In this document: one piece after another, positions 42,545 to 51,457 of the stretch
Position numbering within the stretch: position 1 is the first letter of the stretch
Layout: each line of letters opens with the position of its first letter
Assembly (NCBI GenBank): GCA_019420585.1
Contig: JAHZGX010000020.1
Coordinates: 161,855 to 225,854 of the forward strand
Direction: 5' to 3'
DNA: 64,000 bases
From: Prevotellaceae bacterium
Lineage (GTDB): Bacteria; Bacteroidota; Bacteroidia; Bacteroidales; Bacteroidaceae
Program-made: the position numbers and the translations under genes
Notes under the pieces: model-generated
What the model saw: only the letters and a program-made list of their open reading frames with translations
What the model was told of the DNA's origin: nothing
Database searches by the model: none

Positions 42545-43393
42545 ATGGCAACACAAAACATCAAGTACATGTTGAACGTACAGTTGGCGGACAACTCTGT
42601 CACAGTGGAGGACAAGAATGACAAGATTGCCGTTCTGGTACCGGCAGGCACGGCTGACAAGCAGCGTGTCATCTCTGAAATCATGGAAGTGAACCCGGGA
42701 CTGGAGCGCGAGACGGTGGAGGCCGTGCTCAACCTGGAGAACCGGGTGGTGAAGAAACTCCTGCTCACGGGATTCCGCGTGAACACGGGGCTTTACAGCG
42801 CCGTGGCACAGCCCTCGGGCGCGGTGGAGGGCAACAGGTGGAATCCCGAGCGGAACTCCCTCTATGTGTCCTTCACGCAAGGCGGTGACATGCGTGCCGC
42901 CATCAGTGAGACTTCGGTGAACATCATCGGCGAGAAAGGCAATGCCATGTACATCTCCGGCGGACAGGATTCCGCCACGGGTGCCATGGGCTTCACGGCC
43001 ACGGCTGGCCGCAACTTCATCCTCACGGGAGCGCGCCTCAAGGTGGCGGGCGATGCCACGGAGGTGGGTGTCACGCTCACCTCGGCGGCCACGGGCACGG
43101 TGACGAAGATAACCACCGACATGCTGGCCGTGAACGAGCCCAGCAAGCTCATCTTCCTCGTTCCCGCAGACCTGGCCGACGGCGAGTACACGCTGAGCGT
43201 CACCACACAGTTCAGCGGGAACAGCACCAAGCCGCTGAAGTCACCCCGCACCGTTGAGCAGGTCATCTACATCGGCAAGGCTCCCTCTGCCGGAACGGGC
43301 GGCAATCCCGGCGGCAGCACGCCCGGCGGCAACCCCGGCGGTGGAAGCACTGGCGGCGGCACCGGCGATGGCGGCGGCGATGACCTGTCCTGA
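42545..43393 (+). CDS. HU-like DNA-binding domain protein with DUF4469-type Ig fold
   Basis: A 282-residue protein. Residues 1-125 resemble the HU-like fold found in many Bacteroidetes proteins (KYMLNVQLADNSVTV; LNLENRVVKKLLLTGFRVNTG), and residues 130-250 a beta-sandwich of the DUF4469 type (NFILTGARLKVAGDATEVGV; SKLIFLVPADLADGEYTLSV). The last 35 residues are Gly- and Ser-rich (GGNPGG repeats), a flexible tail. There is no signal peptide, so it is cytoplasmic and perhaps nucleoid-associated. DNA binding is inferred, not shown. Unusually for such a gene, its leader carries the tandem hairpins. GC rises sharply within this gene. Confidence 0.75.
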   Translation: MATQNIKYMLNVQLADNSVTVEDKNDKIAVLVPAGTADKQRVISEIMEVNPGLERETVEAVLNLENRVVKKLLLTGFRVNTGLYSAVAQPSGAVEGNRWNPERNSLYVSFTQGGDMRAAISETSVNIIGEKGNAMYISGGQDSATGAMGFTATAGRNFILTGARLKVAGDATEVGVTLTSAATGTVTKITTDMLAVNEPSKLIFLVPADLADGEYTLSVTTQFSGNSTKPLKSPRTVEQVIYIGKAPSAGTGGNPGGSTPGGNPGGGSTGGGTGDGGGDDLS

Positions 43394-43440
43394 CCCCCGC
43401 GCCGGGGTGGCGGGCTGCCGCAGAGACCCTCTTCCCCGCA

Positions 43441-43527
43441 GCGCATGAACACGGGAATCCCCCACCCTGCCCGGTTGTGGCAAGATGGGGGATTCCCCTT
43501 TTTCCCGCTTTCCGCGCCCCCTGCGGG
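43441..43527. repeat. 87-bp repeat carrying a terminator, copy 1
   Basis: Identical to 45731-45817 apart from one base (C at 43520, T at 45810). The two copies are direct repeats 2,290 bases apart. Confidence 0.85.
43453..43503 (+). terminator. Terminator of the HU-like gene (in repeat copy 1)
   Basis: Stem GGGAATCCCCCA (43453-43464) and exact complement 43486-43497, inner TGCC/GGCA pairing, then CTTTTT. Strong intrinsic terminator on the plus strand. Confidence 0.85.
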
Positions 43528-43569
43528 TGTGGCAGTCCGCCTGCAGCGGGCAAAATCCGGCTCCTTTCC

Positions 43570-43600
43570 TTTGGCATCCAGCCGATTTGCATTACCTTTG
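43570..43600 (+). promoter_or_regulatory. Exact-consensus promoter of the GC-rich cassette
   Basis: TTTG (43570-43573), 19 bases, TACCTTTG (43593-43600), standing in otherwise GC-rich DNA. Leader to the first ATG about 140 bases. Confidence 0.75.
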
Positions 43601-43745
43601 TCCGGGGAGAAGAGCAAATAACCATCATTCCCGACAGCAATACAACAAACCCGGCAATCCCGCCCCGGAGGGAAGCAGCCTGCGGACGGCTTCCCGGCCT
43701 CTCCCCCGCCAGCCGCCCGGGCATTGCCCCTCACCATTATCCCAC

Positions 43746-44399
43746 ATGATGAAAACCGCCCTGCTGGTGATATACAATCACCGCTATGACAAGAACATCC
43801 CGCGCATTGAGGAAATGTACCGCGGGCGCTTCACCCACGTCTTCCACATCGTGCCCTTCTATGACGGCGGCCTCCCCAACGTGCTGCCCGTGTATGAGTC
43901 GTCCTTCCGCTTCCAGGGCTACCTCAGCCAGGCCTGCACGCACCTGCGCGGGAAGGGCTTCACGCACTTCTTCGTGGTGGCCGACGACATGCTCCTCAAC
44001 CCGCGCCTCACCGACCCTCACCCCAAGTTCCTCCTGCGCTACCTGCGCAACCTGCGCCGCCGCCGGCTCTCCTATCCCCTGGTGAGCGGCTACAGCGACC
44101 TGCTCATCCTGCCTGCCGGCGTGATGGACCGCTTCTGCCTGTACTGCGGCGTGTTCGCGGCCACGGGGCTGTTTGTGGAACTGGCCATACCCACGGCCCT
44201 GGTGCTCGCCTCCGAACGCATACTTACCGCTGCCGACACACGGCTGGGCGGCACGCCGATGTGGCCCGACCACAAGACCAAGATTCACCCCGCGGACGCG
44301 TTCCATGCCGCCCACCGCGGGAACCTTGCCGGACTCATGGAGGCCTTCCCCCGGAAGGCTCTTTTCCTTCACCCCATAAAGCTTTCGAAATGGAAATAA
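43746..44399 (+). CDS. Probable glycosyltransferase-like protein, unrecognised family
   Basis: A 217-residue protein from ATG 43746 (a second ATG follows at once). The beginning (ALLVIYNHRYDKNI, THVFHIVPFYDGG) and the segment FFVVADDMLLNP look like a nucleotide-sugar-dependent GT-A fold with a DD(x)LL(N) metal-site-like motif. No membrane segment or signal. Overlaps the next gene by 10 bases. Very GC-rich (visibly over 60%). With an FAD oxidoreductase of UDP-galactopyranose-mutase type next door, a role in surface glycan assembly is a reasonable guess but unproven. Confidence 0.5.
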   Translation: MMKTALLVIYNHRYDKNIPRIEEMYRGRFTHVFHIVPFYDGGLPNVLPVYESSFRFQGYLSQACTHLRGKGFTHFFVVADDMLLNPRLTDPHPKFLLRYLRNLRRRRLSYPLVSGYSDLLILPAGVMDRFCLYCGVFAATGLFVELAIPTALVLASERILTAADTRLGGTPMWPDHKTKIHPADAFHAAHRGNLAGLMEAFPRKALFLHPIKLSKWK

Positions 44400-45652
44400 G
44401 CAGGAGGATAGCCATCGTGGGCGGCGGCATATCGGGTCTCTCCGCCGCCCGCCGCCTGCGCGGGCGCTATGACGTGACGCTCTATGAGGCCGACAGCCGC
44501 CCGGGCGGGCTGGTGAAGTGCGACACCGTGGAGGGCAGCCTCTTCCACCGCACGGGCGGCCACGTGTTCAACACGAAGCGCGAGGACGTGGCCGCATGGT
44601 TCTGGCAGTGCTTCAACCGCGACACGGAGTTTGTTAGGGCACTGCGCCGCTCGGTCATATCGCTCCCCTCGGGGCAGGAGGTGCCCTATCCCATAGAGAA
44701 CCATGCCTACATGCTGGGCGAGGAGGTGGCGCGCGCCGTGGTGGATGACCTGGCCGACATACTGCGCCGCGGCTACGGCGAGCCCTCGGACTTTGCCGCC
44801 TTCCTCCTGCACCGCTTCGGCCCCACGCTCTGCAGGCTCTACTTCCTCCCCTACAACAACAAGGTGTGGCAGACCGACCTGGGGCGCATCCCGCTCTCGT
44901 GGCTCGAGGGCAAGCTGCCCATGCCCACGGCAGAGGAGATTCTCCATGCCAACATCATGCGCATTGAGGAACGGGCCTTCGTGCACAGCTCATTCTATTA
45001 CCCGCGCCGCGGAGGCTCGCAGTTCGTGGCCGACCGCCTGGCGGAAGGCACGAGCGTGCGCTGCGGCCACCGCGTGGAGCACCTGGAGCGCAGGGAAGGC
45101 CATTGGCGCGTGGACGGCGAGGACTACGGCCACGTCATCTTCTGCGGCAACCTGCGCGACCTCCCGGCCATGCTCCACGGCACGGATGCGCACCTGCCCT
45201 ACCTCGCCGGAATAGAGGCCCTGAAGGCTCACGGCACCACCACGGCCTTCTGCGAGACGGAGCGCAACCCGCACAGCTGGATATACCTTCCCGACGAGCG
45301 CCACCGCTCACACCGCATCATCTGCACGGGAAACTTCTCGCCGGACAACAACGCGCCGGGGCACTTCACCTCAACCGTGGAGTTCACGGGTCATGTGGAC
45401 GAGGCAGAAGTGCGCCGCCAGCTCGCGCTCATCCCCTACTCTCCCCGCCTCCTGGCACTCAACCATGCGCCTTACACTTACCCCGTACAGAATGCAGACA
45501 CGCGTGCCGTGGTGGCTGCCCTGCGCGGGAAACTGGCTGAGGAGCACCTGCACTTGCTGGGTCGCTTCGCTGAGTGGGAATATTACAACATGGACGTGGC
45601 CATGGGTGCCGCCATCGACCTTGAAGCCCGCCATTTTACTCCCCATACATAA
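44390..45652 (+). CDS. FAD-dependent oxidoreductase, UDP-galactopyranose mutase/protoporphyrinogen oxidase-like
   Basis: A 420-residue flavoprotein from ATG 44390, which overlaps the previous gene by 10 bases. N terminus has the FAD motif IVGGGISGLSAARRL, then a 'PGGLVKC' turn. Segments GGHVFNTKREDVA, YPIENHAYML and FLPYNNKVWQT resemble the mutase group (GGHIFHT, NYPI, PYN-K-W). A C-terminal segment (NMDVAMGAAID) is the last FAD contact. It may interconvert a nucleotide sugar or desaturate a lipid; I cannot tell. Both this gene and the previous one are GC-rich relative to the 36-42 kb region and bracketed by the repeated terminator, suggesting a mobile or acquired two-gene cassette. Confidence 0.72.
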   Translation: MEISRRIAIVGGGISGLSAARRLRGRYDVTLYEADSRPGGLVKCDTVEGSLFHRTGGHVFNTKREDVAAWFWQCFNRDTEFVRALRRSVISLPSGQEVPYPIENHAYMLGEEVARAVVDDLADILRRGYGEPSDFAAFLLHRFGPTLCRLYFLPYNNKVWQTDLGRIPLSWLEGKLPMPTAEEILHANIMRIEERAFVHSSFYYPRRGGSQFVADRLAEGTSVRCGHRVEHLERREGHWRVDGEDYGHVIFCGNLRDLPAMLHGTDAHLPYLAGIEALKAHGTTTAFCETERNPHSWIYLPDERHRSHRIICTGNFSPDNNAPGHFTSTVEFTGHVDEAEVRRQLALIPYSPRLLALNHAPYTYPVQNADTRAVVAALRGKLAEEHLHLLGRFAEWEYYNMDVAMGAAIDLEARHFTPHT

Positions 45653-45730
45653 TCTTGCATTCCTGCTGCCGCGGGACGACTGCCCGGCATGATGCGGCCT
45701 TGCTTTCCGCTCTTGCCCAGCATCTGTCCT

Positions 45731-45817
45731 GCGCATGAACACGGGAATCCCCCACCCTGCCCGGTTGTGGCAAGATGGGGGATTCCCCTTTTTCCCGCTT
45801 TCCGCGCCCTCTGCGGG
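45731..45817. repeat. 87-bp repeat carrying a terminator, copy 2
   Basis: Same as 43441-43527 except one base. Marks the right end of the GC-rich cassette. Confidence 0.85.
45743..45793 (+). terminator. Terminator of the GC-rich cassette
   Basis: Stem GGGAATCCCCCA (45743-45754) and exact complement 45776-45787, followed by CTTTTT. Lies between two convergent genes. Confidence 0.85.
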
Positions 45818-45867
45818 CTTTTCCCGGGCAGAGGGGAGGATTGCCCGCGGGAGGGGCTTGGAGCGCG

Positions 45868-46308
45868 TCAGTCGTCCAGGCGCAGGAAATTGCCCTGCAG
45901 GTCAAACTCTGCGTCCAAGTCGTTGTCCAGTTCCACCTTGTACTTGCGGCGTTCGCGCTCAATGGTCGTCACCTTCTGCTGGGGGAAGTTTGCCTTCAGG
46001 TAGGTGCGAATCTGCTTGGGGATGTATGCCTCGGGCACGGCTTTGCGGCCACAGTCCACTTCCTTCCAGTTTCCTTCGCTGTCGAACTCCACCTTCGTGC
46101 CATCGGTCAGTATGGCCTCAAACTGGTCTTTTTTCAGCAGTTCCTTGTCAATCTTGATGTAGGAAATCTTGGCCTGGGGGAAGTTTGCCTTCAGTGACTT
46201 GCGTGCGTTCTGCGGCAGTTTGTTGGTGTCGCGCGTTACCACGTCATCGGCGCAGGCCGAGAGTGTCATTCCCAATACCACGGTCAGGATGCTCAAAAAC
46301 TTCTTCAT
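45868..46308 (-). CDS. PepSY-like lipoprotein next to a two-component system
   Basis: A 146-residue lipoprotein (lipobox LSAC; MKKFLSILTVVLGMTLSAC). The mature part is two copies of a PepSY-like (PF11396-type) module: 'ARKSLKANFPQAKISYIKID' and 'IRTYLKANFPQQKVTTIERE', each followed by a strand with 'EFD..GNW' or 'EFDLQGNF'. PepSY-like proteins are widespread next to histidine kinases in Bacteroidetes and may regulate them or scavenge signals; that is inference. Promoter core TATCTTTG at 46341-46348 on the minus strand. Confidence 0.78.
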   Translation of the reverse strand: MKKFLSILTVVLGMTLSACADDVVTRDTNKLPQNARKSLKANFPQAKISYIKIDKELLKKDQFEAILTDGTKVEFDSEGNWKEVDCGRKAVPEAYIPKQIRTYLKANFPQQKVTTIERERRKYKVELDNDLDAEFDLQGNFLRLDD

Positions 46309-46340
46309 ACAGTACTCCTTTCTTTTTTAAGTTGATGCTG

Positions 46341-46348
46341 CAAAGATA
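46341..46348 (-). promoter_or_regulatory. Promoter -7 element for the PepSY-like gene
   Basis: TATCTTTG on the minus strand, 33 bases before the start; gives the gene its own promoter, separate from the kinase upstream. Confidence 0.45.
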
Positions 46349-46407
46349 ATGACGGGAATCTGGAAAGAAATGGGAATTTCAGCCCTTGCGTGAAGCTTTT
46401 GCAATAT

Positions 46408-47688
46408 TTAACACGATGGCTGGTTTAGGTTTAGCGTGAAGACGTGCTCCCCGCAGAAGGAATAGGTCACGCTGATGCCGTACAGGTCGGCTATGGACTT
46501 CACGATGGCCAGGCCCAGGCCGGTGGACTCGGGGGAGGCCGTGGGGGCGTGGACGAAGCGGCGGAAGATGGCCTCGCCGTCGAGGGGCGCGCTGCCCGTG
46601 TTGCGCAGGGTTATGCTGTGCGGGCTCACCGAGATGGCCAGCCTGCCCCCGTGCGGGCTGTGCACGATGGCGTTCTTCACCAGGTTGTCCAGCATGGTGC
46701 GAGCCAGGCTCTCGTCCATGCTGAGGGTGCAGGTGCCGCTTTCCGCCCATTCCAGCCGTATGTGCCTGCTGTCGTAGATGTCGAGCAGCATGTTGGCCGA
46801 CTCGCGCAGCAGCATGTTGGCGTTCACGTCCGTGCGGTCGGGGAACTGCCTGTTGGAGATGCGTGACAGCAGCAGGAGCGACTTGTTGAGCTGAACCACC
46901 CGGTTCAGGCTGCCGAAGATTTCGTCAATGCACCGCAGTTGCCTCTCGCTCAGTTCCTCGCTGTCGGCCAGCAGCTCCAGCCTGCCGCGTATCAGGGCCA
47001 GCGGTGTCTGCAGTTCGTGGGCGGCATTCTCGATGAACTGCTTCTGCTCCTGGTAGGCCTGCTCGCTTCGCCGGCTCATGGCCAGTGCGGCCTCGTTCAG
47101 CCGGCGGAACTCGAGCACCGGCGTGTCATTGTGCAGGGGCGGGGCCGGATGGCCGGGCATCAGTCTGTCCAGCCAGGCCAGCAGGCATGACAGGGGGCGG
47201 AATATCCTCTTCAGCACCAGGCGCGTGCTGACGATGATGCACAGCCAGAGGAGGACGAACAGCACGGCCAGGTAGGCAAGTATGGCCTCCACCATGTCGT
47301 CCCGCTCCAGGGTGGACTGCTTCAGTTCCAGTTCATAGAAGCGCCCGTCGGCAGCCTGGAAGCAGGAGCGCATGATGCGCACGGGCTCATATTCGTTCTC
47401 CATCTCCACGTACTGCACCGAGTCGAACAGGCGATCCCTGTAGTGCAGCGCCTCCTCGTCGGTGAGCGGGCGGAAGGAGTAGGCATGCATCGGGCAGCGG
47501 TTGTGCTTCAGCATGCCGGGGTGCTCCAGCGCTTTCCTGACGAGCAGTTCCCGGCTGTTCTCCAGCGCGTCGTCCGTCTCGTCCATGACTTCGTCTATGA
47601 TGGCAAAGTAGAAGAGTATGCCCCAGATGGCCATCAGTATGAACATGACGGCCGACAGGCCTCGGTGGGTATAGCGTAGCAGTTGCAT
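46408..47688 (-). CDS. Sensor histidine kinase (two-component system)
   Basis: A 426-residue kinase. Membrane spans at about 11-31 and 136-158 enclose a short periplasmic domain (about 105 residues) with no known motif. After a HAMP-like linker comes the H-box ENAAHELQTPLA with His224, then the N-box LDNLVKNAIVHS and the G2-box STGLGLAIV, so the catalytic domain is complete. The response regulator is directly upstream in the same transcript. The signal is unknown; the PepSY-like lipoprotein next door is a candidate accessory. Confidence 0.93.
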   Translation of the reverse strand: MQLLRYTHRGLSAVMFILMAIWGILFYFAIIDEVMDETDDALENSRELLVRKALEHPGMLKHNRCPMHAYSFRPLTDEEALHYRDRLFDSVQYVEMENEYEPVRIMRSCFQAADGRFYELELKQSTLERDDMVEAILAYLAVLFVLLWLCIIVSTRLVLKRIFRPLSCLLAWLDRLMPGHPAPPLHNDTPVLEFRRLNEAALAMSRRSEQAYQEQKQFIENAAHELQTPLALIRGRLELLADSEELSERQLRCIDEIFGSLNRVVQLNKSLLLLSRISNRQFPDRTDVNANMLLRESANMLLDIYDSRHIRLEWAESGTCTLSMDESLARTMLDNLVKNAIVHSPHGGRLAISVSPHSITLRNTGSAPLDGEAIFRRFVHAPTASPESTGLGLAIVKSIADLYGISVTYSFCGEHVFTLNLNQPSC

Positions 47689-47781
47689 GTGTGTGGTGTG
47701 TGTGTGTCTTGTTCCGTTGCGGGTGCCCTTGCGCGGGAATGAGGTTTTTTTGTGCGGGGGTGGGGGGTGCCCTGTGCGGTT

Positions 47782-48456
47782 TCAGAATACCAGTTTGTAG
47801 CCGAATCCGTACACGGCCTTTATCTCGGCTGCCGCCCCGGCCTCCTTGAGCTTGCGGCGCAGGTTCTTCATCTGCGAGTAGATGAAGTCCAGGCTGTCTG
47901 CCTGGTCGATGCGGTCTCCCCACACCGATTCTGCCAGTGCCGTCCTGTTGATGAGCCTGTTGGGGTTGCTTATCAGGTAATAGAGCAGGTCCAGTTCCTT
48001 CCTGTTGAGCTTGAGTTCCGTGCCGTCCACCATTACCTTGCGCTCGTTTGGCCAGAACTGCAGGTTGCCCAGTTCCATGCAGGTCTGTCCCTTTGCCTTC
48101 TGGCGGCGGAGCACCGACTTTACCCGGGCGTTGAGTTCGGCCAGGTGGAAGGGCTTGGCCAGGTAGTCGTCGGCTCCCAGGTCGAGCCCCTCCACCTTGT
48201 CGTCCAGCGAGTCGCGTGCCGAGATGATGATCACGCTTTCTCCCTTGCGCATGGCCTTGAGGCGTGACAGCACGGAGAGCCCGTTGCCGTCGGGCAGCAT
48301 GATGTCGAGCAGCACGCAGTCATAGTCATAGTCGTTTATCTTTTCCAGGGCTGCCTGGCAGGTGGATACGCATTCCACCACGAAGTGCTCGCGCGTCAGC
48401 GAGTCGCTGATCAGCCTTTGCAGGCCGGCTTCGTCCTCTATCAGCAGAATCTTCAT
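47782..48456 (-). CDS. Response regulator, OmpR/PhoB type
   Basis: A 224-residue response regulator. Receiver domain residues 1-118 with the acidic pair Glu7-Asp8, phospho-acceptor Asp51 (CVLLDIMLPDG), Ser/Thr in IISARD and Lys in DDYLAKPF. C-terminal winged helix (about 125-224) with the recognition-helix region DSLDFIYSQMKNLRRKL. Precedes the kinase by 93 bases. It follows porZ by 73 bases; the system could therefore be co-transcribed with porZ and might respond to envelope or secretion state, a guess from position only. Confidence 0.94.
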   Translation of the reverse strand: MKILLIEDEAGLQRLISDSLTREHFVVECVSTCQAALEKINDYDYDCVLLDIMLPDGNGLSVLSRLKAMRKGESVIIISARDSLDDKVEGLDLGADDYLAKPFHLAELNARVKSVLRRQKAKGQTCMELGNLQFWPNERKVMVDGTELKLNRKELDLLYYLISNPNRLINRTALAESVWGDRIDQADSLDFIYSQMKNLRRKLKEAGAAAEIKAVYGFGYKLVF

Positions 48457-48529
48457 GGGCTTTGGTGCGGGATAACTGGGGTTGCGGGTGTGTTTTTTTT
48501 CCGAGGGGGGAGGCTGCTCCCCTACCCTC

Positions 48530-50839
48530 TTATCTGATGATCATGATGCGTGTGACGATGGCATTCTTGCCCTGTGCGTTGTTGGCCACCACGTGGTAGA
48601 TGCCCGAGGCCACCCTGCGTCCGCGCTTGTTGCATCCGTCCCAGGTGAATGTGCCGCCTGCCGAGGTGCCGCTCCACACCAGCTGTCCGCTGCCGGAGAG
48701 AATCTTCACCTCGGAGTCCATGGCCAGGCCGCGCACGGCAATGGGGCCTGTGTAGTCGGCCGTGACGGGGTTGGGGAACACCAGCACGCTGTCGGCATCC
48801 ATCTTGTCCACGGCCTCGGTGGCATCGGACACGTAGCTGCAGAGCCCCTTGTCGGTGGCAATCATCACCCTTCCCGTGGTGGGATGCACGGCCAGTGACT
48901 GGATGGTGTTGCTCAGGATGGGCGAGTCGCTGGTGGTGAAGTGGTGCAGCATCTCCTGCCCGTCGGCACTGATGAGGTAAAGCCCGTCGGAGTGCGTGCC
49001 TATCCATTTGCGGTTGGCACCGTCGATGGCCATGCAGCTGATGCTCACCCCGCTGAGCAGGTAGTCGGCCAGCCCGCTCCCGTCGTTCCTGTTGATTTTC
49101 ACCTGCTCGTAGCGGAAGTCGCTGTCGAAGAACTCTTCGGGGTCAGGGATGAGGAACAGTCCCAGGTTGGTGCCCACCCACACCTGCCCGTCCAGGTCCT
49201 CGCACAGGCAGTAGAACTCGTCCGGGTTGTAGTCCGTCCCGTCCTGGTTGGTGATGGAGTGGCGCAGGATGTGCCGGTCATCGGCCCGGTTGTCAAGGGT
49301 TCCGTTGTAGTCCAGGCAGAAGACTCCGCCCTTTTCCTGCCACCTGCTGGTCATCATCACCAGTCCGCTGGAGTGCATGAGGTAGTCGTCGCAGAGTGAT
49401 GCCTTGGCTATTTCGCTGTAATAGAGCCCGCGCCATGTCCCGTCGGGTTTCCTTACGCGTATGATGGTGTCTGTCATGCCGCACAGCATCCACAGGTTGC
49501 GGTCCTGGTCGAAGGTGAGCCCGCTGCACGCCACAAAGTTGTAGTAGTTGGGGTCATTGGGCAGGATGCTCCGCAGGGGCGAGTTGTCGGAGTGGAAGAT
49601 GCGCACGAATTTGCCGTCCCGGTATTCGCATAGCCCCGAGCGGTATGGGCTGGCGAAGTGGTGTGTGGGGTCGTCGGGATCCTGCACCAGGTGCGTGGTG
49701 TTGTAGAGCCGGAAGTTGGTGTAGCCCTCCGGTGCGCTTTCCATCTCCTGGAAGTTTGTCCAGGTTCCGTTCTCCAGGTACATGGCGGTGGCGGGATAAT
49801 AGTCTGCTCCCACGGTGTTGACGCCTCCTGCCACCAGCAGGCGGTCGCCAACCCAGCTGATGCGGTAGGTGAGGTCACGCTTGGGGCTGTTGGGCTGGAT
49901 GGGGCCGTCGGCCTGCACGAAACTCCCGTTCTGCACCTTGTAGGCATTCAGCCCCTGCTCTCCCTGGCTGACCCAGAAGGTGCCGTTGCTGTATGACGCA
50001 TCGTTCCAGTTGTTTCCCGCCCTGACAGTCGTCACGTGGTCAACGTCCTGGCAGTAGTTTATCGTGCTGTTGTTTCCCCAGATGAGCATTCCGCCGGACT
50101 GGTGCATGAACGTGTAGCGCCCGTTGGACAGGGTGCTCACGGCTCCGTTGCCGGATATGCGGCTGATGGCCATGACCTTCCTGCCCACCAGTTGGTTGCC
50201 GAGCACGGCCAGTTGCAGGAAGTCATTCTCGGTAATCCGCTGCCAGCGCGACTTGTCTTGCAGGTGGTCGGTGAGCAGTCCCCGGTACAGTCCGCCGGGT
50301 GTGGCGGCATAGAGGTAGCCGCCGTGCACGGCCACGGACTTCACGTCCCAGTCCAGCGTATACGTGTTGCCGAAGATGCCTTGCCTCATGTCCACCTCCA
50401 CGATGCCGAAACTCATGGCCAGGTAAGCCGTTGCCTCTGCCACGCAGATGGAATTGAGGGTCTTTGAGGTCATGGTCTTGTCACGCAGCGATGAGAGGTT
50501 CTGCACCTCGCCCGTGGCATCCATGAGGTCGATGTTGCAGTCGTCATACACGATGATGAGCCGCTTGGCAGTGCCTGAATAGGCGATGTCGCTTATCCGC
50601 ACTCCGTTGAGTTGGGTCAGGCAGTCGAACGTGCGTACCTCGCTGTCGGTCGTCCCATAGGCCAGCAGGTTGCCGTCGGTGAGTGAATACACGACATCTC
50701 CTGCCACAACGTTGCGTGTGGCGTTCCAGTAACTCGGGTACACGTTCCATGTCCCTATCTGCTGTGCTTCGGCCGTGAACGGCAGAAGGACGTTCAGTGC
50801 TGCGAACAGGGCAAGCAGTGCCGGCGTAATCTTTCTCAT
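48530..50839 (-). CDS. porZ: T9SS protein PorZ (two-component-regulator-propeller type)
   Basis: A 769-residue surface protein with signal peptide (to about residue 25, FTAEAQ). Two consecutive seven-bladed propellers, about residues 28-340 and 345-670, show repeated blade ends such as 'KLWMLCG', 'GQVWVGTNLGLFLI', 'RKWIGTHSDGLYLI' and 'RVMIATDKGLCSYV'. The last 90 residues (VLVFPNPVTADYTGPIAV, with GIYHVVANN) form the T9SS C-terminal sorting domain. In Porphyromonas gingivalis PorZ is part of the T9SS attachment complex with PorU, PorV and PorQ. Length matches. So the window's organism has a T9SS. Last gene of the leuS-yitT-yitT-rdgB-porZ run, 17 bases after rdgB. Confidence 0.88.
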   Translation of the reverse strand: MRKITPALLALFAALNVLLPFTAEAQQIGTWNVYPSYWNATRNVVAGDVVYSLTDGNLLAYGTTDSEVRTFDCLTQLNGVRISDIAYSGTAKRLIIVYDDCNIDLMDATGEVQNLSSLRDKTMTSKTLNSICVAEATAYLAMSFGIVEVDMRQGIFGNTYTLDWDVKSVAVHGGYLYAATPGGLYRGLLTDHLQDKSRWQRITENDFLQLAVLGNQLVGRKVMAISRISGNGAVSTLSNGRYTFMHQSGGMLIWGNNSTINYCQDVDHVTTVRAGNNWNDASYSNGTFWVSQGEQGLNAYKVQNGSFVQADGPIQPNSPKRDLTYRISWVGDRLLVAGGVNTVGADYYPATAMYLENGTWTNFQEMESAPEGYTNFRLYNTTHLVQDPDDPTHHFASPYRSGLCEYRDGKFVRIFHSDNSPLRSILPNDPNYYNFVACSGLTFDQDRNLWMLCGMTDTIIRVRKPDGTWRGLYYSEIAKASLCDDYLMHSSGLVMMTSRWQEKGGVFCLDYNGTLDNRADDRHILRHSITNQDGTDYNPDEFYCLCEDLDGQVWVGTNLGLFLIPDPEEFFDSDFRYEQVKINRNDGSGLADYLLSGVSISCMAIDGANRKWIGTHSDGLYLISADGQEMLHHFTTSDSPILSNTIQSLAVHPTTGRVMIATDKGLCSYVSDATEAVDKMDADSVLVFPNPVTADYTGPIAVRGLAMDSEVKILSGSGQLVWSGTSAGGTFTWDGCNKRGRRVASGIYHVVANNAQGKNAIVTRIMIIR

Positions 50840-50856
50840 CTCGCTATGTGTGTTGT

Positions 50857-51456
50857 TTAGTCTTGTCCTGACAGGAACTCTGTCAGCAGTGCAATGGCTC
50901 TGCCCCGGTGGCTGATGGCGTTCTTGGCCTGCATGTCCATTTGCGCAAAGGCAAGCCCGTCCGCCTCATCGGGTGCAAAGACCGGGTCGTAGCCGAAGCC
51001 ACCCTCCCCCACTTGCTCTCTCAGGATTTCTCCCTTCACGATGCCGTGGAACAGATGCTCCTCCCCGTTCAGGCTCAGGGCCACCACGGTGTGGAACTGT
51101 GCCTTCCTGCTGGCGGCGTTTGCCAACTTGTCCAGCAGGCAGCGTATGTTGGCTTGTGCGTCATGGCTCTCTCCGTAGCCGTTCATCATGCCGAAGCGTG
51201 CCGTGTAGATACCGGGTGCGCCGTCCAGGGCCTCCACCTCCAGGCCTGTGTCATCGGCAAAGCAATCCTGCCCGTAGTGTTCCTTGACGTACCTCATCTT
51301 CTGCAGGGCATTGCCTTCCAGGGTGTCGGCTGTCTCGGGAATGTCCTCGTGGCATCCTATTTCTGCCAGGGAGCATATCTCATACGTTCCCTCCAGCATC
51401 TGCCTCACCTCATGCAGCTTGTCGGCATTGTTGGTGGCCATCACCAGTCTCTTCAT
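50857..51456 (-). CDS. rdgB: XTP/dITP pyrophosphatase (RdgB/HAM1)
   Basis: A 199-residue protein that cleaves non-canonical purine nucleoside triphosphates (dITP, XTP) to monophosphates, preventing their entry into DNA. Family motifs: ATNNADKLHEVR at the N terminus, FADDTGLEVEALDGAPGIY, and the C-terminal SHRGRAIA. The start at 51456 fits the family exactly (MKRLVMATNN); an upstream extension of 16 residues has no support. It follows the first YitT gene with a single base between, and precedes porZ. Confidence 0.95.
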   Translation of the reverse strand: MKRLVMATNNADKLHEVRQMLEGTYEICSLAEIGCHEDIPETADTLEGNALQKMRYVKEHYGQDCFADDTGLEVEALDGAPGIYTARFGMMNGYGESHDAQANIRCLLDKLANAASRKAQFHTVVALSLNGEEHLFHGIVKGEILREQVGEGGFGYDPVFAPDEADGLAFAQMDMQAKNAISHRGRAIALLTEFLSGQD

Positions 51457-51457
51457 C

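Larger units (their letters stand above)
43394..43745. other. 352-bp gap before the GC-rich cassette
   Basis: Holds a small GC hairpin right after the HU-like gene, the first 87-bp terminator repeat (43441-43527) and an exact-consensus promoter (43570-43600). No gene seen. Confidence 0.65.

Noticed and set aside
48480..48530. Terminator after porZ
   Set aside because: A short GGGGAG/CTCCCC hairpin is present, but the homopolymer next to it is on the wrong side for minus-strand termination.
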